Positions 6,539 through 11,999 of a stretch of DNA of 11,999 nt are shown piece after piece. The notes under the pieces are model-generated. The model had not been told where the DNA came from. It did not search any database and saw only the letters and a list, made by a program, of their open reading frames with translations. Numbering within the stretch: the stretch's first letter is position 1; every line of letters begins with the position of its first letter. A program made the translations under genes and the position numbers. The DNA is from Planctomycetaceae bacterium (lineage in GTDB: Bacteria > Planctomycetota > Planctomycetia > Planctomycetales > Planctomycetaceae), in NCBI GenBank assembly GCA_027080405.1, contig JALWSL010000684.1, positions 1 to 11,999 on the forward strand, read 5' to 3'.

Positions 6539-7036
6539 ATGATGATCAAACCGGCTTTTCGAATGCTGCTCTCTCTCGGTTTTGTTTTTTCCATGCTGCC
6601 TTTTGCATATGCTGACGAAAATAAACCAGCGGGCAACCAGGTGCAGAGTCCTGCTGAAAAAGAATTCGCAAAGCGGATGGAAAACACCGTTCTGATCGGC
6701 TTTTTTACCGTCGATTCCGATAAACCGGATCAAGCTGGTGATCCGGAACGATATGAAATCCGAAAGGTGACCAAGGCGGCTGGCAACACCTGGATTTTTC
6801 AATCCCGCATCAAGTACGGGAATGTCGATGTTGTCTTGCCGATTCCGGTTCCTATTGAGTGGGCGGGCGATACCCCCGTTGTCTCGATGACCAACTTTAA
6901 CATCCCGACAATGGGGACTTTTACGTGTCGGGTCATGTTCTACAAGGATCGCTACGCAGGAACCTGGCAGCACGGCGACAAAGGGGGCCACATGTGGGGG
7001 AAAATTGAAAAGGCTCAAAAGACCCCGGAAAAATAA
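6539..7036 (+). CDS. Small secreted protein of unknown function
   Basis: 165 residues from the ATG at 6539, chosen because a strong ribosome binding site precedes it and a signal peptide follows directly: MMIKPAFR, a hydrophobic core (MLLSLGFVFSMLPFA) and a likely cleavage after AYA before DENKP. The mature part, about 140 residues, starts with a polar stretch and then a beta-rich domain with alternating hydrophobic residues (NTVLIGFFTVD, VDVVLPIPVPIEWAG, FTCRVMFYKDRYAGTW) ending in QHGDKGGHMWGKIEK. There is one cysteine and no catalytic signature that I recognise. From memory, similar short exported proteins recur in planctomycete genomes without a known role; this could not be checked here. 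It sits alone between glnA and the convergent rfbC. A periplasmic or extracellular location is the only functional inference. Confidence 0.85.
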   Translation: MMIKPAFRMLLSLGFVFSMLPFAYADENKPAGNQVQSPAEKEFAKRMENTVLIGFFTVDSDKPDQAGDPERYEIRKVTKAAGNTWIFQSRIKYGNVDVVLPIPVPIEWAGDTPVVSMTNFNIPTMGTFTCRVMFYKDRYAGTWQHGDKGGHMWGKIEKAQKTPEK

Positions 7037-7110
7037 CATTGGTCAACTGTTGCCACAATTTCGTCCCGGCAGTGAAAATTCGCCATCGGTTTTTACCTGC
7101 GCTACACAAG

Positions 7111-7138
7111 AACAGGCGTGAAGCGGCTACTGCCTGTT
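7111..7138. terminator. 7-bp inverted repeat at the convergent end of rfbC
   Basis: AACAGGC (7111-7117) and GCCTGTT (7132-7138) are perfect inverted arms around a 14-base loop that contains the rfbC stop codon. It lies between two convergent genes and could serve transcripts from either side, but neither flank has a T-run, so the terminator call is weak. Confidence 0.3.
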
Positions 7139-7705
7139 GGACGTTTCCTTCTCCTGCGGGCTGACCGCATAGGTTTCACATCGACGGAAAGGGGTTCCCG
7201 CACGATCCTTTTCGGAGAGAATTGGCTCACCGCTTAGCGGCCATTCGATGGCAAGTTCCGAATCATTCCAAAGCAGAACCCGTTCAGCTTCGGGGTTGTA
7301 CTGTTTCGTGCACTTATAGGCGAAATCCGCTGAGTCACTCAGAACCAAAAAACCGTGAGCACATCCCGGTGGGACATAAAACTGTTTGTGGTCGGCTTCG
7401 GTTAAAGTCACCGCTTCCCATTGTCCGAACGTAGGGGAATCCTGTCGCAAATCGACGGCGACGTCATACACCTCGCCCCTTACAACTTGCACAAGTTTCC
7501 CTTGAGCCTCCCGAATTTGATAATGCAATCCACGTAAGGTGCCACGGACGGATCGTGAGAAATTATCCTGCACAAAATTGCCGGGAAGACCATGCTCGAT
7601 GAATCGTGACGAACGAAAGGTTTCCATAAAAAAACCGCGTTCGTCGCCGAAAACCTGTGGCTCAACCAGGACACAACCCGCAATTTTTGTTGTTTGAATT
7701 TTCAT
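7127..7705 (-). CDS. rfbC: dTDP-4-dehydrorhamnose 3,5-epimerase
   Basis: RmlC/RfbC epimerises carbons 3 and 5 of dTDP-4-keto-6-deoxyglucose, the third step towards dTDP-L-rhamnose for surface polysaccharides; it is a cytosolic cupin dimer. The 192 residues match the family length. Diagnostic stretches are FGDERGFFMETF (19-30), QDNFSRSVRGTLRGLHYQ (46-63), KLVQVVRGEVYDVAVDLR (70-87), YVPPGCAHGFLVLSD (110-124) and LSEKDR (163-168). The catalytic residues known from Salmonella RmlC (His63, Tyr133, Asp170) correspond to His61, Tyr130 and Asp167, all present. rfbA, rfbB and rfbD are not in the window, so the gene is detached from the usual operon. The ATG at 7705 has no Shine-Dalgarno sequence, but the N-terminus KIQTTKIAGCVLVEP is at the expected place. 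No promoter could be identified with confidence. Confidence 0.96.
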   Translation of the reverse strand: MKIQTTKIAGCVLVEPQVFGDERGFFMETFRSSRFIEHGLPGNFVQDNFSRSVRGTLRGLHYQIREAQGKLVQVVRGEVYDVAVDLRQDSPTFGQWEAVTLTEADHKQFYVPPGCAHGFLVLSDSADFAYKCTKQYNPEAERVLLWNDSELAIEWPLSGEPILSEKDRAGTPFRRCETYAVSPQEKETSNRQ

Positions 7706-8055
7706 CGGTTAGTAATTCGTATTGATTTATCGGAAGAAATTGGCTCGAATAGCCAGGTGACAACGACTTGCCGGCGGGCTGATGTCAACCCGGATTGGTT
7801 TCAGATAGTAACGTGACCTCCTTCGAGGAAAATCGCTTTTGAGCTACGAGGAGGTAACGGTTTCGTTCGTGTAAATTGGTACCTGGTGATGCGCAGTTTG
7901 ATAAATCTCCAGCAGATTGGAGAGTCTCGAAAACCGGCACAGCGGCTTCATACAGATCGTCACCGCAAAATGCGAACTCCAGAAATTTTCCTGGCGCGCA
8001 ATTTCAATATACAGACCGAAAAGACAGGCCGATAGTAACAAAAAGAGAGTCATCT
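7706..8055. other. 350-base intergenic region between divergent rfbC and the protease gene
   Basis: I see no gene in this stretch. The open frame that runs from 7876 into the protease gene starts at a TTG and adds 60 residues before the signal peptide, so I treat it as leader. The region holds an imperfect stem-loop at 7812-7859 (listed separately) and must hold the promoters of both divergent genes. A perfect TTGACA on the minus strand (complement of 7783-7788) has no -10 at the right distance. Confidence 0.6.
7812..7859. repeat. Imperfect inverted repeat with a buried AGGAGGT
   Basis: CGTGACCTCC (7812-7821) and GGAGGTAACG (7850-7859) match as inverted arms at 9 of 10 positions, with two further pairs (one G-T) extending inward. 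Between them AAAA-TCGC-TTTT (7829-7840) can form a small inner hairpin. The right arm contains AGGAGGT (7849-7855), a perfect complement of the 16S rRNA 3' end, yet no start codon with an open frame follows within the usual distance. The function is unknown; it could be a leader structure of the protease transcript or an operator. Confidence 0.35.
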
Positions 8056-9147
8056 ATGAATTGGCGTTTAGTCTCCATCTTCTCTACGGGAATTATCCTG
8101 CTTTACTGCTTTCTTCTGCCTGCCACTGGAAGTTCAATTATCCGGGCGGAAGAATCAATAACGAATTCCCCCCGAACAGGCGAGATTGATTTCAGTAAAA
8201 TTCCCGCCAAGGCGTTAAAAGGGGGGCCTGCCGATGTGAAGGATAACTGGGACGACGCTTTACCCAAAACGGTACAAGAGCTACAGCGATTTGAAGATGT
8301 CACAACCAGATTGGCTCCCCTGTATCGCAAGGCAACAGTTGGAATTCAAGTCGGGGGCGGTCAGGGCAGCGGTGTCGTCGTCAGTCCGCAGGGCCATGTG
8401 CTGACCGCTGCTCATGTCGTGGGGGAAGTTGGAAATCGAGTGACTATTATTTTCCCGGATGGAAGCAGGTATTTTGCCAAGGTGGCCGGCGTTGATGAAA
8501 GCGTGGATGCGGCCATTGTTCGTCTGGAAAGCAGTGGCCCGTTCCCTTTTGTCCCAATGGCCCGAACACGGTACACAAAACCGGGAAGATGGGTCATCGC
8601 GATTGGCCATCCAAATGGATATCAAGTGGATCGTTTGCCGGTTATCCGTCTCGGACGGGTGATCGCGGTCACACCGAAGACCGTTCAAACCGATTGCTCA
8701 CTCGTCGGAGGTGATTCCGGCGGCCCCCTTTTTGATATGCACGGCCGAGTGGTGGGTATCCATAGCCGGATCGGTGCCAGTAACAGTATCAACTTTCACG
8801 TTCCGGTGCAGGTTTATTTGAAAGACTGGGAAGCACTCAACGCCGGATACAAACCTGCAGAGAAAAAAACGAAACCGATTCCTTCCAAAGCCTATGTCGG
8901 AATTCGCGGACGTAACGCAAACAATGGAGGCTGCCTGATTACCGAGGTCTCTCCCAACGGTCCAGCTCAAAAAGCGGGAGTCGAACGAAGCGACATCCTC
9001 ATTCAATGTGACCAAAAAAAAATCAATACGTTCGGTCAACTGGTTGATTACCTGAAAAAGAAAAAACCGGGGGATGAAATGGAAATAACCGTTCTGAGGG
9101 ACGGCAAAAAGGAAAAACTCACGATCATTCTGGGTAAAACCCAATAA
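8056..9147 (+). CDS. Secreted HtrA/DegP-like serine protease with one PDZ domain
   Basis: Exported trypsin-fold protease of the S1C (HtrA/Deg) type, expected to degrade or sense damaged envelope proteins. The ATG at 8056 gives 363 residues and places a signal peptide at the very start (hydrophobic core about 5-24, likely cleavage after IRA at 31); a longer frame from TTG 7876 would bury it. After a spacer of about 60 residues, the protease domain (about 85-260) shows the full triad: His120 in LTAAHV, Asp151 in SVDAAIVRL and Ser221 in GGDSGGPL. The motif has GDSGG, as in trypsin, where DegP usually has GNSGG. The C-terminus (about 275-363) is a PDZ domain: GIRGRNANNGGCLITEVSPNGPAQKAGV..DIL, then PGDEMEITVLRDGK. 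Only one PDZ domain is present. The hairpin after it suggests the gene is transcribed alone. Confidence 0.93.
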   Translation: MNWRLVSIFSTGIILLYCFLLPATGSSIIRAEESITNSPRTGEIDFSKIPAKALKGGPADVKDNWDDALPKTVQELQRFEDVTTRLAPLYRKATVGIQVGGGQGSGVVVSPQGHVLTAAHVVGEVGNRVTIIFPDGSRYFAKVAGVDESVDAAIVRLESSGPFPFVPMARTRYTKPGRWVIAIGHPNGYQVDRLPVIRLGRVIAVTPKTVQTDCSLVGGDSGGPLFDMHGRVVGIHSRIGASNSINFHVPVQVYLKDWEALNAGYKPAEKKTKPIPSKAYVGIRGRNANNGGCLITEVSPNGPAQKAGVERSDILIQCDQKKINTFGQLVDYLKKKKPGDEMEITVLRDGKKEKLTIILGKTQ

Positions 9148-9221
9148 GAATGTGTTGTGTTTGCCCTCTTCCTGCTGGATGGTCCCATCACGAATGCCCG
9201 AGACTTCGGCAAAGGGGAAAA

Positions 9222-9274
9222 GAGGAGTTTTGACAACATGAAAACGCTCTCCTCGGGGAATTTTTCCTTTTTTT
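9222..9274 (+). terminator. Possible terminator after the protease gene
   Basis: GAGGAG (9222-9227) can pair with CTCCTC (9249-9254), with TTTT and AAAA pairing inside and a 4-base bulge. GGAATTTTTCC (9257-9267) can form a second short hairpin, followed directly by seven T's (9268-9274). The position, 75 bases after the stop, is suitable. The remaining intergenic bases up to 9433 show nothing else I can support. Confidence 0.4.
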
Positions 9275-9433
9275 CATCAAACACAGATTCAGGTCTTTCC
9301 GATTGTGTCTGATCCAATCTGTGTGTACGATACAAGGCGTTCTGGTTGAACGGTTCTCGTTCAACAACAGGGGAGTCGGTGCCTCTGGTATAGAAGGATC
9401 TGAATAGAGTAAGAACAGGATGCGACCAGTCTG

Positions 9434-10282
9434 ATGAACCTCGGTACAATACGCGAAGAATTTGCAGAAGATCACGAATTCCTCAAACTATGTGAGCGTT
9501 ACGAAGATATCGATCTTTCCATAGCCGCCCTGGAGTTGGCTCGCGACTATTATCCCGATCTTGATTTCGACCATTCGCTTTTATGGATCGACGAACGGGC
9601 AGATGAGATTCGACGCGAAATCTACTCCTTGCATTCACCAACTTCGCAAGCTGAATTTCTGGGAGAGTTTCTGGGCAAGCACCACGGTCTGCATGGCGAC
9701 AGTTCCGCCTTCGATGCCGCTGAAGGGAGTTATCTCAACCGCGTGATCAACACCGGTCGGGGAATCCCGATCAGTCTTTCGATCGCCTATATGGCGGTTG
9801 CCCGTCGGGCAGGTATCGATTTACAAGGTGCAGCCGCCCCTGCCCACTTTCTGACCCGCATGGAAACAATTGAAGGCCCTGTTTTCCTTGATGCTTACAC
9901 ACCTGGGCGCTGCCTGGGATATGACAACTGCCTCGATTGGATTCAGGCAATTGCTGATGTTTCCCGCAGCGAGGCGAAATCAGGGCTGAAACCTGTTGGA
10001 ACCCGTGCCATTTTCACCCGCATGTTGAATAATCTGAAAGTGCTTTATGTTGAACAGGAGCAGTGGATTCATGCACTGAAAGTTCAAAACCGCCTTCTGC
10101 TGCTGCAACCTGCTCAATATGAAACGCGGCGGGACCTCGCCTTGATCTCGATCAAGGCTGGAAGACCTGGCGACGCTCTGGAATTACTGCGTCGACTGCT
10201 CCCGAGTGCTCCTGATACAGAAAAGGAAATCCTCCGCAGGCAAATCACGCTGGCATTTACTGAAGTGACCCGCTGGAACTGA
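9434..10282 (+). CDS. SirB1/transglutaminase-like (Transglut_core2) protein with TPR-like C-terminus
   Basis: The 282-residue protein matches the SirB1 family: after an N-terminal helical part (about 1-80), GRGIPISLSIAYMAVARRAG (108-127) is the family hallmark and AAPAHFLTRM (134-143) the strand with its conserved His; FLDAYTPGRCL (151-161) follows. The family has a transglutaminase/papain-like fold, but no Cys lies in the GIPISLS motif, so peptidase or transglutaminase activity should not be assumed. The C-terminus (about 190-275) has helix pairs of TPR type (WIHALKVQNRLLLLQP, AGRPGDALELLRRLLPSAP), suggesting a protein-binding role. There is no signal peptide or membrane helix, so it is probably cytosolic. 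No well-established function is known to me for the family. The ATG at 9434 lacks a clear Shine-Dalgarno sequence. It converges with nadE. Confidence 0.88.
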   Translation: MNLGTIREEFAEDHEFLKLCERYEDIDLSIAALELARDYYPDLDFDHSLLWIDERADEIRREIYSLHSPTSQAEFLGEFLGKHHGLHGDSSAFDAAEGSYLNRVINTGRGIPISLSIAYMAVARRAGIDLQGAAAPAHFLTRMETIEGPVFLDAYTPGRCLGYDNCLDWIQAIADVSRSEAKSGLKPVGTRAIFTRMLNNLKVLYVEQEQWIHALKVQNRLLLLQPAQYETRRDLALISIKAGRPGDALELLRRLLPSAPDTEKEILRRQITLAFTEVTRWN

Positions 10283-10308
10283 CTGGACTTCCAACTCGGT
10301 TTTCCATC

Positions 10309-10335
10309 TCGAAACAGAGTCATCGAAACAGAGTC
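10309..10335. repeat. Tandem duplication of a 14-base unit
   Basis: TCGAAACAGAGTC occurs at 10309-10321 and again at 10323-10335, separated by one base, giving a 14-base period with two copies. It lies 27 bases after the SirB1-like gene stop and looks like a simple slippage duplication. Confidence 0.7.
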
Positions 10336-10371
10336 CGCTCTCCCTGAGCAACTGAGGGTGCAACAAGAGAG

Positions 10372-10440
10372 GTGATATCCGCATAACCGGAGTCACCAGA
10401 TCTGTTCATTCTGATTGATACGGCTGATGCGGAATATCAC
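10372..10440. repeat. 69-bp inverted repeat between convergent genes
   Basis: GTGATATCCGCAT (10372-10384) and ATGCGGAATATCAC (10427-10440) are inverted copies that differ by a single inserted A, giving a 13-bp stem with one bulge and a 42-base loop. Alternative short hairpins share the arms: GGTGA (10371-10375) with TCACC (10393-10397), and TGATA (10416-10420) with TATCA (10435-10439). No T-run follows on either strand, so it is not a simple terminator. It may be a palindromic intergenic repeat, a small non-autonomous element or a paired protein-binding site. Confidence 0.55.
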
Positions 10441-10531
10441 AAAATTGCGCAAGCCCAAAGAGACTGGCCGTTGGTATGACAGGTCTCGTCCTTGCTGTGG
10501 TGCAGACGTTGGGACAGATGCTCGCCCAGAT

Positions 10532-11999
10532 TCATTGATCATGCATATAAAAATGCGTCTGACGCGCAGCGATCGGCATGCGACGACCACTGCCAAAAGC
10601 CCGGGGTGTCAATTTGATGCCGGGAGGCATTTGCCTGCGTTTGAATTCGTTACGATCCAATTTGCCAACAACCCAGCGGACAGTCTGTTCGGGATAAACC
10701 GCAGAAAGCTCTGCTGCCGATTTTTCCTGCTCGATCAGTCCTTCAAGAATCGCATCGAGTAGATCGTATTCGGGTAAAGAGTCCTGATCAAACTGATCCG
10801 GAGCCAACTCGGCACTGGGAGGCTTGTTGATAATGTGCGCCGGTATGATTTCCCGATTCGCTTTCTGGTTGATATGATTGGCCAGTGCATAAACGTCCCG
10901 CTTGAACACGTCGCTCAACACTGCGAACCCTCCGGCCATATCTCCATACAAAGTGCAATAGCCAACGGCCAACTCGCTTTTATTCCCTGTAGCCAAAGGC
11001 AACCAGCCGTGCCGATTACTGCGAATCATGACCATTGCCCCCCGGATTCTCGCCTGCAGATTCTGGTCTGCCAGTCCCGCCGGTTGACTGGACAGATCAA
11101 GCCCGATTGTCGGCGACTGTTCGTAAGAACGATGGACTTCGTCGATCGATATTTCGACTGCTTCTATCCCCAGGTTTTCCGCCAACAGTAGCGAATCGTC
11201 GATACTGTGTCGACTGCTGTAGCGGGAAGGCATCATTAAGGCGTGGACATTTTCCGGGCCGAATGCAGCAGCGGCCAGACAGGCGGCCACAGCGCTGTCT
11301 ATTCCACCGGAAAGTCCCAAAACTGCTTCGTGAAATCCACACTTCCCGGCATAATCTTTCAGCCCCAATGTCAATGCCTGGAATAGTTGCTCGGAACGGG
11401 AAGCAATTTGCAACTCTTCAGTCTCCATCTCCTCTCGAAGTTCAACAATTTTTACTTCTTCCTTGAACATCGCCAGTTGAGTCACGATTTCCCCCTGACG
11501 ATTCAGCACGAACGAAGCCCCGTCGAAGACAAGATCATCATTTCCACCCACCTGGTTGACAAACAGACAAGGAACATTTCCACGTTGGCAATGCGCCCGG
11601 AAAATGGAATTCCGACGAATCGATTTATCAATTTCAAAGGGACTGGCCGAAAGATTCACCAGTATCTCCGCACCCAGGTCAATCAGTTCCCGAACCGGGT
11701 CCGAATGGCAAGCCGGACGCATATGATAAAAAGTGTCCGGTTGCCCGAACCAGGCATCTTCACATATATGGACACCGAGTATTCTACCTTGAAATGGTAT
11801 CGGCCTCACCGAATCAGCCGGGAGAAAATAGCGTCGTTCATCGAAGACATCGTAATTGGGAAGGAGTTTTTTACAGACGGTTTCGACAACTTTTCCTCCA
11901 TGAAGCAGGCTGGCCGCGTTAGCCACACATCCGGGCGGTTGCTCACGCTTTGTAGGGTGCCCGACCAGCAAACCCACATCAGCAGGAACGGTCAAGGCC
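10532..11999 (-). CDS. nadE: Glutamine-dependent NAD+ synthetase (5' partial)
   Basis: Converts nicotinic acid adenine dinucleotide to NAD+ with ATP, taking ammonia from glutamine through an N-terminal nitrilase-fold amidase domain. The frame is open to the window end, so roughly 80 N-terminal residues, including the catalytic Glu of the amidase, lie beyond; the TTG at 11995 is not a real start. Numbering from it, Lys43 in [16 protein letters not shown] and Cys78 in VHICEDAW complete the Glu-Lys-Cys triad. The synthetase domain (from about 205) has the PP-loop GLSGGIDS (227-234), [36 protein letters not shown] and [11 protein letters not shown]. The C-terminus, with KFKRRQ-like [10 protein letters not shown] and SGRRMPIA, is the usual end of this family, so the 3' end is complete. 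The presence of the amidase domain means glutamine, not free ammonia, is the likely nitrogen donor. Confidence 0.96.
   Translation of the reverse strand, partial: ALTVPADVGLLVGHPTKREQPPGCVANAASLLHGGKVVETVCKKLLPNYDVFDERRYFLPADSVRPIPFQGRILGVHICEDAWFGQPDTFYHMRPACHSDPVRELIDLGAEILVNLSASPFEIDKSIRRNSIFRAHCQRGNVPCLFVNQVGGNDDLVFDGASFVLNRQGEIVTQLAMFKEEVKIVELREEMETEELQIASRSEQLFQALTLGLKDYAGKCGFHEAVLGLSGGIDSAVAACLAAAAFGPENVHALMMPSRYSSRHSIDDSLLLAENLGIEAVEISIDEVHRSYEQSPTIGLDLSSQPAGLADQNLQARIRGAMVMIRSNRHGWLPLATGNKSELAVGYCTLYGDMAGGFAVLSDVFKRDVYALANHINQKANREIIPAHIINKPPSAELAPDQFDQDSLPEYDLLDAILEGLIEQEKSAAELSAVYPEQTVRWVVGKLDRNEFKRRQMPPGIKLTPRAFGSGRRMPIAARQTHFYMHDQ

Noticed and set aside
6386..7039. Minus-strand open frame of 217 codons
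   Set aside because: It is antisense to the small secreted protein, which has a signal peptide and ribosome binding site; the minus-strand translation shows no recognisable domain.
7758..7788. TTGACA (complement of 7783-7788) and TTGTCA (complement of 7758-7763) as -35 boxes for rfbC
   Set aside because: At 16-18 base spacing the sequence has no acceptable -10 for either box.
7876..8055. N-terminal extension of the protease frame from TTG 7876
   Set aside because: It would put 60 polar residues before an obvious signal peptide that begins directly at ATG 8056.
9048..9475. Minus-strand open frames over the protease/SirB1-like gap
   Set aside because: No domain, basic low-complexity composition, and overlap with the ends of two well-supported plus-strand genes.
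1..11999. CRISPR arrays, tRNA or rRNA genes, insertion sequences, phage genes
   Set aside because: I looked for repeat-spacer patterns, cloverleaf arms and transposase or integrase motifs and saw none.

Overview
The window looks like a chromosomal stretch from a mesophilic, roughly 50% GC Gram-negative-type bacterium, most plausibly a member of the Planctomycetota. This rests on my recognition of the protein styles (the stand-alone LigD-phosphoesterase-like protein, the small secreted protein ending in a GTWQHG...GGHMWG motif, the wording of the protease and SirB1-like proteins), on genes scattered over both strands with few tight operons, and on the lack of a clear Shine-Dalgarno sequence before several starts. 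No tRNA, rRNA, insertion sequence, CRISPR array or phage gene is visible. It reads as ordinary core and semi-core genome, not as an obvious genomic island.

Layout from left to right: the C-terminal two thirds of a Wzc-like exopolysaccharide tyrosine autokinase (+, cut by the window start) ends at a hairpin that resembles a terminator. Three minus-strand genes follow, read from right to left: a small LigD 3'-phosphoesterase-like protein, a SUKH (SMI1/KNR4) protein with an extra C-terminal region, and cytidylate kinase. Next, on the plus strand, is a type I glutamine synthetase (glnA). In front of it lies a compact regulatory cluster: a 25-bp palindrome, a 16-base element that fits both a sigma-54 promoter and an extended -10 promoter, and a stem-loop that starts about where the sigma-54 transcript would start. 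Then come a small secreted protein of unknown function (+), dTDP-4-dehydrorhamnose 3,5-epimerase rfbC (-), a secreted HtrA-like serine protease with one PDZ domain (+), a SirB1/transglutaminase-like protein with TPR-like C-terminal helices (+), and glutamine-dependent NAD+ synthetase nadE (-, cut by the window end).

Functional themes: two genes (the Wzc-like kinase and rfbC) belong to cell-surface polysaccharide synthesis, although they are 5 kb apart on opposite strands. glnA and nadE both use ammonia or glutamine nitrogen, and cmk and nadE serve nucleotide and cofactor synthesis, but nothing shows that these are co-regulated. The least explained parts are the glnA control region, the SUKH plus phosphoesterase-like gene pair, and a 69-bp inverted repeat between the convergent SirB1-like and nadE genes. 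I see no convincing new multi-gene system. All family calls come from reading motifs, with no database search.
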